A stretch of 64,000 nt of DNA from Antedon mediterranea (lineage: Eukaryota > Echinodermata > Crinoidea > Comatulida > Antedonidae). Positions 11,156 through 21,790 of this stretch are shown in pieces. The notes beneath the pieces are model-generated. The model worked only from the letters and a program-made list of their open reading frames with translations. It had not been told where the DNA came from and did not search any database. The stretch's first letter is position 1. Each line of letters opens with the position of its first letter. Location of the stretch: assembly GCF_964355755.1 (NCBI RefSeq), contig NC_092677.1:22474101-22538100 (forward strand). The letters run 5' to 3'. Position numbers and translations under genes: made by a program.

Positions 11156-12694
11156 TTAGTCACATTCATCGCAACTAAATTCAGGCTTATATTCACCACC
11201 ATTGCATTGTCCACAAACCCACTTTAAACAATAGACACATTGTAACCATTCTGTTCCACTATATGTGTCATAGTCTATGTGACAGGTAGCACATTTATTT
11301 TCGTCATAAACTTCTGTAATGGTCTGTTCAGTACCGGGCTCATTACCAACACGGCTCGTTGATGGGCAGTTTTCTTTTTGTATCTGGACACCTGGCCTGA
11401 TTTTTTTACCACGTTTTCGTTTTGGAGCCTTGTCCTGCCCACGGTTCTCCATCAGAAGCTCAACAAGGGATGCATCCAAATCTCGACCAATTTCGTCATG
11501 GTCCCGTTCTTCCGCACCAGGTAGGTTCTTTAAAACTTCCTGGGGATTGAAAGGGTACAGTCCTGCTTCACGAAATCCACCCTTCAGGTTTGAGGCCACA
11601 TTTTCCTTTACTTTATTCCAAAGTCTATTCAGAAGGGTGGGAAATACTTCCTTTGGAATAGTACCCTGGCGACGAGAAGTCTTCCTCCAGTTGTCCAGGA
11701 TATTCCTCCAAACCACTTTCATTGGTCGGAATACCGCAACATCAAGTGGTTGTGTCAGGTGAGTGGAATTAGGCGGCAAAGCAGTGAAATAAACATTATT
11801 CTCCTTGGCAGCAGTGACCACTTCCGGTGAGAAGTGCGATGCCAAATTGTCGCCAATTAATAGCTTTGGCCCTTCCATATCTGCTATATGGACGATGAAG
11901 ACCTCAAAAAACCACCGATGAAAGGTGGCCATATCGAACCATCCACTTTTGGTGGCATCATACTTGGTACCGTCAGGACCATCCTTAGTCCAATTTTCAT
12001 AATAGTTCAAAGCTTTATATACCACAAATGGGGGCAACAATTCCCCAGAAGCGCTCCCACACACCATGATTGAGGTTGCCACTTTCGAGTGCTCCTTAAC
12101 TCTTTCAACTCTTCTCGTTCCACGTGGTACAATCAACTTCTTGGATCCGGGGTCATCTGTCACATTGGTTTCATCATATTTGAATATGTGTGCTGGGTCA
12201 ACTGTACTTAAAATGTCACTAAGGTTGTCAAAATACTCTTGCACATCAGTTCTACTAACTCTTGCACGGGCTCGCTTTATATTACCGGCAGCCCTTAAAC
12301 TCATTTTGTTTCTTGTAGCAAAGGAACGAATAAATTCGTCTCCGGCAATATTGTTCTTGAATACCTTGACCTCTCTCCCTTGGTTGTTCAAATATGTCTG
12401 AATAATAATTTTCATATCGTGAGGGGTTAATGGGTATCCCCATTTTGCCACCTCTGAGAGCGTTTGCACAAGAATCTTCTCCTCTGCTTCACTCAGAACT
12501 GTAGGTCGTCCTACATCTTTCTTATGCTTGTGGTCCAGCTTGTTCTGTAGAGTGGACCTAGTAATGCCGAAAGTTCGGCTGGCTGCAGCTTGGGACATTC
12601 CATTTTGGACTGCATCTACTGCTTGTTTTAAATCATCATCACTGAACGATTTATACTTCCTCTTTCCATTTCCTCTCTTGTAATTACGAACCAT
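11156..12694 (-). CDS. pogo-type transposase with C-terminal zinc finger
   Basis: Open frame of 513 codons from ATG at 12694. An extra in-frame ATG lies upstream at 12733, but TTTATATTGCAG just before the chosen ATG looks like a splice acceptor. Order: Psq/CENP-B-like helix-turn-helix (residues about 10-55, SDDDLKQAVDAVQNGMSQAA), CENP-B-type second HTH (about 65-150), and a DDE_1 catalytic domain with IFKYDETNV, LLIGDNLASH and LTQPLDVAVF (35 residues between second and third D, DD35D). Then comes a basic tail (KRKRGKKIRP) and a cysteine finger with four CxxC pairs (CATC, CVYC, CGQC, CDEC) resembling a PHD/RING-type fold. All key residues are present and no stop interrupts, so the enzyme may be active or recently so. 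It would bind the element ends in the nucleus and catalyse cut-and-paste at TA. Confidence 0.93.
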   Translation of the reverse strand: MVRNYKRGNGKRKYKSFSDDDLKQAVDAVQNGMSQAAASRTFGITRSTLQNKLDHKHKKDVGRPTVLSEAEEKILVQTLSEVAKWGYPLTPHDMKIIIQTYLNNQGREVKVFKNNIAGDEFIRSFATRNKMSLRAAGNIKRARARVSRTDVQEYFDNLSDILSTVDPAHIFKYDETNVTDDPGSKKLIVPRGTRRVERVKEHSKVATSIMVCGSASGELLPPFVVYKALNYYENWTKDGPDGTKYDATKSGWFDMATFHRWFFEVFIVHIADMEGPKLLIGDNLASHFSPEVVTAAKENNVYFTALPPNSTHLTQPLDVAVFRPMKVVWRNILDNWRKTSRRQGTIPKEVFPTLLNRLWNKVKENVASNLKGGFREAGLYPFNPQEVLKNLPGAEERDHDEIGRDLDASLVELLMENRGQDKAPKRKRGKKIRPGVQIQKENCPSTSRVGNEPGTEQTITEVYDENKCATCHIDYDTYSGTEWLQCVYCLKWVCGQCNGGEYKPEFSCDECD

Positions 12695-12733
12695 GGTGGA
12701 ACTGCAATATAAATTGAAACCGTTTATTATCAA

Positions 12734-13208
12734 ACACTTTTAAATTGTTGGTGGGGGGGATACAGTAATTACATGAAAGCTAACTTGATAATTATCTGTA
12801 TGCCTTCATATATGTACTGTGAGGTGATGGATGATGAAGTACATTTGAAAAAAAACCAAAACCATGTCTACTATTTAAATTTACATTGATATTACCTACC
12901 CCAACAAAACTTTTTTTCATTTTACTTCCGGGTTTTACTTCCGGGTTTTAGGCCTTTAAATTAATGGTGGCTTATCTTTTTATTATTTTTATTTTTTTAG
13001 GCTTATTAATTTTGTAAATTATTTGTATACACTTTGGTGGGTATTCAGAACCATAAATTAGGCTAAATATTCTCTCCTATCTGGTCTAGCCTAGGCTAGC
13101 GAGAGTTGACTAGGCCTAGGAGTGTAAGACCCACAGAGAGGCCAGGTAGGCCTAGGCCTAGGCCTAGTTGGGAAATTCAGGTAGTTGATGCCTCATGTGT
13201 ATGTCGTG
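12734..13208. other. 5' non-coding part of the pogo element
   Basis: AT-rich sequence between the transposase start and the foldback insertion. It contains ACTTCCGGGTTTT twice in tandem (about 12925-12948) and a CCTAGGCCTAGG run at 13142-13168. Promoter elements are not obvious. Confidence 0.45.
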
Positions 13209-14292
13209 GGGTGTCACGAAAGCTCAGACCACGAAAGCTCAGACCCCCTAAGACCTAAGATCACGAAAGCTAAGACCCAACACCTAAGATTACAAATACT
13301 AAGATATACTACAGCTTAAAAACAATACTTGTTTATCCATACATAATTTTAAACACAGTAGGTTTCATTTATTACCATAAATATAATTTAATACTACCGC
13401 AAAACATAGATAAACTCACATTATTTTCGCCCGTTGAGTAAATGTATATTTTTTCTTTACAACAAACAAACTTGACGGGTTGTTTGTTGGTATATATTTA
13501 CTCCATTGTGTTGCTTCAGAGGATGTTTTTCTTACGCACCTGCCTTTCTTGTATTTTGACTCCAAATTTGTTGACTAACTTTATCCTGAACACCACACTT
13601 TAAAATTAGGACTTATAAGTACTTTCAGAAGGAGAAACACATAATAACAAATAAATAAATCCTTTAAATTGATGATTTTACAGATGTGTTTCTTTGTATA
13701 CTGTAATGACAATGTAACTCCTCGAGCTCCCCATGCTATGTTTTTGTTTCTATGGAGCGCCAAAAGAGCAACAATAATAGTACAAGTATAAAAACAGAAA
13801 AAAAACGAAACAAAAAAACTTATCATGATTTTTAAATTAAAATTTATTTGCCAGTATTTATTTCTTCGTACTTGCATGATTATACTATTATCATTACAAT
13901 TTTAATTTTACATTGTTCCATCCACACTGTAGATGGACTCCACAGAGTTTTCAGCCCTCTATATAATTTTTGCTCTTTTGACGTTCCATAGAAACAAAAA
14001 CATTGAACATGGCCCATGGGGTAGGCCTACTGTACTGTAGGCTAGTCATTTTGTGTGCGAGAAAAACGTCTGTAAAATCATCAATTTAAAAATGTATTTG
14101 TTACTTTTTATGTGATTCTTTTTCATGAAAGTGCCAATTCTAAGGTGTGGTATTCAGAATAAATGTTGGGAGTTAAAATACAAGGCAGGTGCGAAAGATA
14201 AATATTTGTAATCTTAGGTGTTGGGTCTTAGCTTTCGTGATCTTAGGTCTTAGGGGGTCTGAGCTTTCGTGGTCTGAGCTTTCGTGACACCC
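13209..14292. mobile_element. Foldback element with 90-bp perfect terminal inverted repeats (Mutator-like)
   Basis: Arms 13209-13298 and 14203-14292 are perfect reverse complements over 90 bp, beginning GGGTGTCACGAAAGCTCAGA. Inside each arm the word ACGAAAGCT(C/A)AGACC recurs three times. The flanks carry an identical 10-bp word GTATGTCGTG (13199-13208 and 14293-14302), a target duplication of the size made by Mutator-like elements. Further inverted similarity continues inward (about 13535-13790 against 13965-14200, including TTTTTGTTTCTATGGA), so most of the element can fold into one hairpin. About 220 bp at 13310-13530 has no partner. No transposase is encoded, so it is non-autonomous. It is inserted in the pogo element and is therefore younger. 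Confidence 0.9.
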
Positions 14293-14865
14293 GTATGTCG
14301 TGGCCTAGGCCTAGCTACATTGCTAGATGCTTAGAAGCTTAAACATGTTTTTAAAACATAATTACACTATATTCTTTGGTAATCACACACTTAATATGTT
14401 CTTTAACTCATGTATAGCTGACTTACCGTTCAAGGTCAAGCAAAATTGCTATAACAAAGGCACAAATTTTGTGAATTATTTTGATTTTTCTAAAGTTACG
14501 GTTTGGCGAAAAATGTTCGATCGGTAAAGACTTTTGCACACGATTTTCTTTACATTAGACACAACTAGAGGGCGTTATCATAAGACCTGTCTTCGATTCT
14601 TTTTTTCTTTTATTTATTCGAATTTTTTTTTAATGACCCCTAAAATTAGGACACGCCCCTAAAGCCTTTTCTATATTTTTCTAAAACCTATCAATTTTTT
14701 TTTAAGGTCAAGCATGATATAATCAAATTAGTTATTTCTTAACAAGTTAATACCAACCATTCGCCAATCAATTGAATAGAAAGATTCCGAACGAGCCGAC
14801 AAAGTTTGCATGTGCGACCTGCCAAAGTTACCCCTGCATGCCAATGTTACCTCAGTTTACGGTAT

Positions 14866-15240
14866 GTCTTTGACTTCAAAAAATATCATTTATGAAAGGT
14901 TTTCTATTTTATTAGGTAGGACATCTTTTATTTATTATGGACCATATTTATGGAATACTATGCCTTTTAATCTTAAATTGTCAAATACTTTAGCTTCTTT
15001 TTAAAAAAAATATAAACAATTATTAATTCATAGTTATGCACTTTAGTTTTTTTTTTCCTCTTCTTTTTATTATACTTTTATTTTTCATTGCTTATTTCAG
15101 TCATTACTATTTTTACATGTATATATTTGTTTTATTTTTAGGTTCAGACCAAATTGGGTTAATACAATCTCCATACACATTTTTTTATCATTTATAAATG
15201 TATGTATGTATGTATTGTTATATTTTGTGTGAAATAAAAT
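14866..15240 (+). pseudogene. LINE ORF2 C-terminus and 3' tail
   Basis: Starting directly beside the right TA of the pogo element, the plus strand reads IIYERFSILLGRTSFIYYGP then YLWNTMPFNLKLSNTLASF, the usual end of a CR1/L2-type ORF2 (R.s....gP..WN.lP..lk...sl..F). A TAA follows, but the same frame continues with KKYKQLLIHSYAL and a TAG, suggesting that the first stop is secondary. The 3' end has (TATG)n at about 15195-15217 and AAATAAAATCTGAAACTGAA, a common LINE tail. The phrase LIPPFHIFVNCILMN at about 10700-10750, just left of the pogo element, may be the interrupted upstream part. Confidence 0.7.
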
Positions 15241-16380
15241 CTGAAACTGAAAGACATCTAATGTTTTATCATCTTATAGAATGTAAAAGACTTGAAAACT
15301 TTTTCTTTACTTTTTACTGATGTACATAGAAGATTTTCTGTTAGACATTACCCTTGAGTTGTCTTTCAGAAACTTGTCTATTACCCTTTTTTTCTACGTT
15401 TTGGTGTGCTGTCATTTATAATCCTATTTACATGATTTATTAACTCTGCATAAATGTTGGTGGAACTTGTATGTTGATTTTCCTGTGCTGCTATTTGTAG
15501 AGGTTGGATTCTGCATCTATGTAGATGTTGTTGATGCTGGAATTTGGTTTTTCTGTGCTTTCTTTTTGCAACTTTCTTTTCTTTATTTCTTTGGACTTTT
15601 TGTTCTTCTATCTTTGCTTTCTTTCTTGCAATGTCTTTTCTTTATGGATACTTTCTAGTTTCCATTGGTTTTGATTTTTTTACTCTTCATCCATATTTTT
15701 ATTTGCCGTTCTTTGTGCATCAACTTAAGCGTTTTCTGTGTGTACATACAGTAATGTTCTCGTTTTAAATGCACCGTTTTGAAAGGGGTATTCTCTGCGA
15801 TCATTTTACTAAACACTTTGAAAAAGGTCTTATTGAAAAGTAGTTTTAAAGAATTCCGACATTTATTAAATTGTGAAACATTATTTAGAAAACATCATCT
15901 AATATTTCAAATAAATAAAACATATTTAATTAACAAATGTAAAATCAACCATGCATATACAAGACAGTATATTATATTGTTTTATTTAGTAGGACTATTT
16001 TAAATGTTTTGCATAAAAATCAACATCAATAGTAGCACTTTATTGATTTGCATTAAGCATTTGACACTCTGAATCATAATGTTGCATGAATTATGTTATG
16101 GTCTATAATTAAACACTTAAAAAAACCACTGAGAAAAATACATAAAGATAATTATTAATATGGAGATAAAAATGAAAAATGCTTTTAATATTAGATAAAC
16201 CAAGGCAATCTAACAACAGGACACTGAGCTCACCTTGTCAAGTAGTAATATTTACATATTCTCCGCGGGAAGCAGCCACAGATAAACCATTTGATCTCGG
16301 TATCCTGGTTACCATGAAGGAAATATATATATTCCTCCATAACTAATAATATTTATGGCAACCTTTCTGTATTTATAACA
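15241..16380. other. No gene seen; T-rich degenerate repeats
   Basis: Open frames at 15467-15768 arise from repeated CTTTCTTTTTGCAA and TTTCTTTA words and encode only F/L-rich low-complexity peptide. No family signature was found in the rest. Confidence 0.5.
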
Positions 16381-16482
16381 GTTGGGTTTTCTTGCAAGAC
16401 GGGAGACCACTTTCTTTAGGTACTGCAGCCCACATACTCTTACGTATCTCTTCAAGCGTTTGTGTCACTGTGATGAGGATAT

Positions 16483-17293
16483 CTACTGGAATGTTGAGAT
16501 ACGACATGGAGCGAATTTTGTCAGTTTTTCTTTGGATTTTGTCCGACAGTTTAATGTCATTAATACTTCAGGAGGAGAGATAATTTCTCTGACATTTGAG
16601 TCACCTATATCTATGTTGTCTTCAATTTCTGGAATGCTGCCACACTCTTCATCCAGCGTAAACAGTGGATGATTCCGGTAGTACTCTGGTAGATTTTCCC
16701 ATGTACTTTCCGTGTGTAACAGCACAATTGCAAGGAGGTGTTTGCATGGCCAGTGTGTATGCATCCAATCGTAACACTGACACGACGGCATATCATGATT
16801 ACCAAGACTTACAATATAATCTGCAGTAGATGAAGTGAAGCTGGGTACTTTGAAGGAACCATTTTCGGTTTCACTTATGGCAGCCTGCATCTCATCTTTA
16901 ACTGGCAACCGTTTTCGACAGTGATCAACAAGTTGTTTTGGTCGATTCTTTAGAAAGTTTGGTAGAATTGAGCTGTATTGTCTATACTCAGATGACGCCA
17001 TGATGTACCTACAGGGTTATAAGAAATGTCTTACAATTTATATTCGTATTATTGTTATAGTGCTATTACATTATTTTTATGATACCACTTCATTTGCTAG
17101 GAATATATAGACCTACATTTACCTTCGGTGCATTTCCGGCAAAAAATGTTTGATCACCGTCTGTGACATTCCAGTAAGTGAATGTATGTAAGACTAGAGT
17201 ACGGCTCTGCCTTTCGATGCCATTATTAGTATTGATTGCTAATCGATTGAGACACAAGTAAATTGTGCATTCTAAAAAAAACCAAAACATCAT
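16483..17293 (-). pseudogene. SWIM zinc-finger protein fragment (MULE-transposase-like)
   Basis: Two minus-strand blocks. The upstream block (17293-17090) contains NTNNGIERQ, a motif preceding the C-terminus of MULE/ZSWIM-type proteins. The downstream block (about 17009-16483) follows an acceptor-like CCCTGTAG and reads YIMASSEYRQYSSILPNFL, NRPKQLVDHC, and the SWIM finger CQCYDW...HWPCKHLLAI (CxC...CxH). It ends with an acidic segment and a stop after ISTFQ. SWIM fingers mediate DNA or protein contacts in Mutator-like transposases and related proteins. The first block lacks the residues usually joining it to the SS.YR segment, and the DDE part upstream is absent. I therefore read this as a 3' fragment, though a remnant two-exon gene is possible. 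Confidence 0.6.
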
Positions 17294-17789
17294 GAATAGT
17301 AAGTTAAGTAAGAGTGCTTTAACTATTTGTTATATTGTCTTTGTTAACTGTGGCAGTACATTAAAATAATTTGATTCGATTTTGATATTGTTTGAAACGT
17401 CGAGAAACTTTTCAGAACTACACAAACTTTAAATGTCTTCTCAATGAATTGCCTTTATTTCTGTTTCACTGTTGTCTACCATGAAAAAGGAGGATTCCAC
17501 TGAAGATTCCACTCTTTTATTATAGAAAGTGCCTTTGCAATGGTGAGCTGAACTTTAAGTATTGTAGAAAAAGTTGCAACAACACTATATCCTACATTTG
17601 TTTTCACACAGATGAAAATAAAGGCATAGCGTACCGCATTGTTCTGTTTGTGGCTTCTAACAAGCAAACTTCGTTCAATAGTTGCTTTTGAAACTCGGAT
17701 TGGTAGATGAATAGAAAGTCAGCTTAATCAATTAATGCTGGCACGAATTGCACGTTATCGCCAGGAGCATCATTACGCCACTCCTTCAT

Positions 17790-19711
17790 TTTTAAATTAG
17801 AAGATAATAAATTGAAAATACTCTTTTTTCCGCTGCATTACTGTGCGGGATAACTAATACAGCTAGAGCAATTTGCTCAAGATTTCCTAACTTCGGTTTT
17901 AGATGTACCCATATTATGTCCATTCGCCAGACACCTTCGTCAATTTGCGCATCTTTCCTGATCGGGTACATCGGAAATCCATGAATTTTTCCTCTATTCT
18001 GCTTAGAATTGCTGGATCGTTAACTACAGCTTCATAGTATTCTACCGAAATGGTTAATTGTTCTTTCAATATTGTCAATATAATGAGTCCTCTTGCCTAT
18101 GCTCAAAGTTGACGAATACAGAATTAATCGGCAATGGATCATCCAGAGGAAGCCACTGAACGCAGTACGTGAATGCCTTGCTGACAAATGCTCTTACGGC
18201 GTCATAGAACTTGTCTACTTGAGCATTGCTAATATCTTCCTTTTCAAGTTCTAAATTTCATCATTGTTCTCTTTGTTATTGGCCCTATGTATAGATCAAC
18301 GTCATCCTTCTGGTTTTCGATAGCGATATCCAGTTTTGAAAAAGACTGTGTGCATGCTTTATGTTCTTCGCAGCAATTTTTCCCATGAATCTTTGTTGAG
18401 CATCATGGAGCTTAAATATAAGAGGCTCGTTCCTTTGAAGAAATTTATTAAAGACAGTAAATTGAGGAAGGCAAGATACATAAAAGAAAAGGTAGATTTC
18501 AGTCATGGTGTCATTGTATGTGTTCCTCAGTCTCCTAAGTCTTGCGTTGTTAAACGATTCAGATAGAAAATTGATTTAATTCCTTCGTATTTCTTCAATT
18601 CCTTATTTAAGCATTTTTCAAGGCATATCCATCTCGTGGAAATTAATTTAATTACGGCTTCATATTCCATGGAACAGAACTCTTGGTATTCTTTCAAAAT
18701 ACTCTTCCGTTTACGTAAAATAAATTGGTGGCATGGTCTTCTACATCAAAACCGCATACCTCTGCAAACGAAGATCTGGCTTTCGAAGCAGCGTTGTGCA
18801 GGATATGGCAAGGAAAACCGGTTACTACATAATATCCTTGTTTTTCTGTAGAGCACGTGATTTAATCGAATTATGTAATCCCATATTGCCGTTGGTATAG
18901 TCCATACCCAGACCGACGCAAGTCCCAGATTGCGTCGCATTTATTCAACAGTACATCTATACTTGTAAACATACTTTCTGCCATTGAAGCATGGTGGCCC
19001 TGAAGGAAATTTATATCTAAAATTTTGGTCATTACGCGGCCGAAATAGCATCATACAACCTTAATGTGACGGGATACATTTTTCCTGTACTGTCGTCATC
19101 ATTACTTCCATCTATCATTAAACTAAATGGCGACTCACTCATTTCATCCCGTAGTGACTCAAACATTATATCACCAAGGCAATTTACTATCGCTGATGTC
19201 TTTGTTCGATGACAACTGAACATCTTTGCCGCGATGCTATCTTTGAACTCATCGTTTATAAGAGAACATAGAGAACTTTACCTCAGCTTGAAGAGAGGAG
19301 TACTTATTGAATTTATCAGGTTTGAAAAGTGTGTTTATACGTTGATTGTGTTCTCGTTCACACTGATTACTTTTGTGAGTACTGGTACTCACATGCCTTT
19401 TTACGTCATCAAGTCCGCCATGGCCGCAGGAAATGTTGGTATTACACATATCACAGTGACATTTTTAAAAGTACCCTTTTAAAGAAGAAGGATGAACGGG
19501 AAAATTTGTGGTAGTTTTCGTTGTATGAGGGCAGTTGTTTTGGGTTTTTTTTCGGTGGTTCGTTAACGATATCACTGATGGTACTGTCGTTTGATGATGA
19601 ACTATCAGAGAAAGATTGAGGTGGTTCATCAACAATTGACGAAGGGGGGGGGGGGGGGTTCAACCTCAGTATCAGTGGCTTCTGTTGCACTGCATACTTC
19701 GGGTTCAGCAA
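17790..19711 (-). pseudogene. hAT-family transposase pseudogene (ZMYM/KIAA1586-like)
   Basis: Read right to left: a proline/serine-rich N-terminus; PSYNENYHKF; a C2H2 finger (CNTNISCGHGGLDDVKRH...H); CHRTKTSAIVNCL; SPFSLMIDGSNDDDSTGKMY (first catalytic D region); TKILDINFLQGHHASMAES; GFPCHILHNAASKA; STRWICLEKCLN; DISNAQVDKFYDAVRAF with LPLDDPLP; and finally the hAT dimerisation signature LAVLVIPHSNAAEKRVFS near 17850. The order is complete for a hAT transposase, but the pieces shift frame repeatedly (for example near 19450 and 18850) and contain stops. The G-run at 19646-19659 lies in the proline-coding region. No terminal repeats or 8-bp duplications were located. Confidence 0.85.
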
Positions 19712-19719
19712 CCAATCCA

Positions 19720-20250
19720 GATGACGTCATATCTACCTCTTCATTACTATTACTATTACTTCCAGTAGACCTAATATCTTCTATCACGTCATCAATAGTT
19801 GAAATTGGAGCCGATCTTGATTCTGAAATATTTAGATTGAAAGGGAATCCATTTTGTTTAATCCGAACGACAATATATTGTTTTAGGCGGATGTATTATG
19901 GTTTAGAATTTTCGATTGCAACTCTACTTCAACTTTTGAAAAGGGAAAAAGGGAAAAGAAATGAAAGGGAATTTAAGAAAAAACGAAAAAAAAAACACAT
20001 TTTTTTAATGTAGAAAATCACAATTCAGGATCGCTTGGCTCCAGACTAATGCTTGCTTCGCTCAACGGTTCTCACTAAAAATTCCTTGGATCTGGCCCGG
20101 TGGTTGTATCGTACATTTAAAAAAAGTTATATCCACTTACCACTGGATACATCTAATATATTTCCAGAGTCTTGTTCTACACTTTCAACTTCATCATTAT
20201 TACCTAAATAATAATTATTTAGTAAAAAGGTTCATCTGGATCACTGTATA
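19720..20250. other. No gene seen
   Basis: Sequence 5' of the hAT remnant. Open frames on the plus strand overlap the hAT N-terminus and are not supported. A/T-rich with an (ATTACT)n-like serine-coding patch at about 19742-19760. Confidence 0.4.
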
Positions 20251-20256
20251 GTATTT

Positions 20257-20303
20257 TAAGTAAATTTTCTTTTGGATGATCCAAAGTCGAATAAAATTCC
20301 GTA
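20257..20303 (+). repeat. Left arm of inverted repeat around PLE fragment
   Basis: TAAGTAAATTTTCTTTTGGA and the following 27 bases are the reverse complement of 20811-20856 with one substitution and one indel. The arms bracket a Penelope-like endonuclease remnant, repeating the architecture seen at 7357-8896. Confidence 0.85.
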
Positions 20304-20330
20304 ATGATGACAAATCTGGTGTAATAATAC

Positions 20331-20766
20331 TGCGAAAAAGCATATATAGGAGAAACAGCCAGAACCTTATCCACAAGGATAAAAGAACACAAAGCAGATG
20401 TCACTTCACATTGTACAGGGATCCTAACACGTTCAGCCAGAAATTCAGCTTCAGAAATTGTTCACAACTCAGCCATCACCGATCACATGACCACTCACAC
20501 TCATTTAATTGGAACGTAAAAATACTAGGCACAGAATCGTCATGGAAAGACAGGAAAATAAAAGAATCAATAAAATAAGAAAACATGGTAACACTATGAA
20601 CAGAGACGACGGCGGTTTGGAACTCCCAAAATTGCACAACAACTTACTAAAGAGGAGGCCCCGACAATCCCATTTGGGAAAACCTGAACGATCTATAGAT
20701 GGCGCTATACCATATACAAGATCTAATGGTAACAAGTCCAAGTCACAGAGACTCACTCATGATTAA
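20331..20766 (+). pseudogene. Penelope-like GIY-YIG endonuclease fragment
   Basis: The plus strand reads CEKAYIGETARTL and STRIKEHKADVTSH in one frame. This contains the YIGET motif and the R..EH helix of the PLE endonuclease. After a frame change come WNVKILGTESSWKDRKIKES, IKIRKHGNTMNRDDGGLELP and LHNNLLKRRP, matching the end of the domain. Upstream frames are shifted by a base around 20320. RT is absent. The fragment is enclosed by inverted arms 20257-20303/20811-20856. Confidence 0.8.
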
Positions 20767-20810
20767 GCTGCGTCGTTGACCAGCGAAAGCTAGAGTAAAA
20801 AACGCAAGTT

Positions 20811-20856
20811 TACGAATTTTATTCGACTTTGCATCATCCAAAAGAAAATTTACTTA
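20811..20856 (-). repeat. Right arm of inverted repeat around PLE fragment
   Basis: Reverse complement of 20257-20303. Beyond the arm an AATAATAATTATTTA word is also present on the outer side of the left arm after a 35-bp offset, suggesting the original repeat was longer. Confidence 0.85.
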
Positions 20857-20899
20857 AAATAATAATTATTTATAATGTTTAATTGTATTATAAATTAAA

Positions 20900-21780
20900 C
20901 TTAAACAAGGTTCCAGATGTAAGTGAACTTACCCTAATTTAATTGAGAAACTAGCTAATTGCCTGAACTTGCTTTCGTTAATAATTGTTTTGTATAATAT
21001 ATAGGCCCATACAATAAATGCATATTTCTTTTTACTTTGTTATTGAACCGGTCTTAACAAATCTAGCATGTTTGACAGCTCCCGACGCACAATTCATCGG
21101 GGATAGTGGTGGTAATCTTGTTGGATTCCGATGCGCACAACTCAGGGTTGGCCCTGGCGTTGTTTGTTTATCATTTTGATCATTTAATATAATAAATGGT
21201 TAAAAAAAAATAAAACAATTGTAGTATCTCGAGGACAGACATAAATTGATCAATGAACTTCTGACAGATGACATTTAGCATTGTCGACCAAGCCGTAACA
21301 AAAAATCAGATTGGCATTTTAACAAATCAATCAATAGACTTAGTGGTATTTTAAAATGATAGGAAGAACTTTTTATAGCTGCTGTCTCCTGAAAAAAAGA
21401 CGGATACAAACCGTACCCTAGTATTTTGTTGCCGCCGTCGACCCGAAACGTTATTAATTGATTACCACACATAGTGGCAATGATAACAACTCTAGACAAC
21501 AATAATTTTATTCATTTCCAATACATGAAATTAGACCGTTAAAAAAAACATCTATTAGTATTATATAATAATAATAATAGTCTGTTCTTATATAGCGCAT
21601 ATAAGCAAGCTCTCAATGCACTGCACATCAAAAATAAAAGCAGGAAATGTTAAATTAATGAAAAGCTTGTTGGAAAAGAAATGTCTTGAGTTGAGTCTTA
21701 AATGAGTTAAGGGAAGTGTGAAGATTGTCACGCGCATGATCAAAAGATAGCCCGGATGCACTGGGTTCGCTAACTGGATG
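20900..21780. other. No gene seen; TATATAGCGC repeat at about 21570-21630
   Basis: No coding signal. The segment ATAATAATAATAATAGTCTG...CTTATATAGCGC at about 21568-21600 resembles the AATAATAATAATAAATGAAA...TTATATAGCGC core of the 241-bp array at 29523-30246, so both probably derive from one dispersed repeat family. Confidence 0.45.
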
Positions 21781-21790
21781 TGTAAACAAT

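Larger units (their letters stand above)
10757..14862 (-). mobile_element. pogo/Tigger-type DNA transposon, about 4.1 kb with nested insertion
   Basis: The left end starts CCGTAAACTGGGGTAACTTT. The right end, reverse-complemented, starts CCGTAAACTGAGGTAACATT. Both are flanked by TA (10755-10756 and 14863-14864), the target duplication of the Tc1/mariner/pogo group. The word GGTAACTTTGGCAG recurs subterminally (inverted at about 10935-10950, and again within the right end at about 14822-14836), a likely transposase-binding repeat. The transposase gene lies at 11156-12694 on the minus strand. A 1.08-kb foldback element (13209-14292) sits in the 5' non-coding part. Without it the element would be about 3 kb, usual for pogo relatives. 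Next to the right flank is a LINE tail. Confidence 0.88.

Noticed and set aside
11319-12401. Plus-strand open frames opposite the pogo transposase
   Set aside because: They are antisense to a well-supported transposase with catalytic motifs and have no motifs of their own.
15467-15768. Membrane protein gene suggested by F/L-rich frames
   Set aside because: Composition results from repeated T-rich words. Two frames are hydrophobic at once, and no start or splice context supports a gene.
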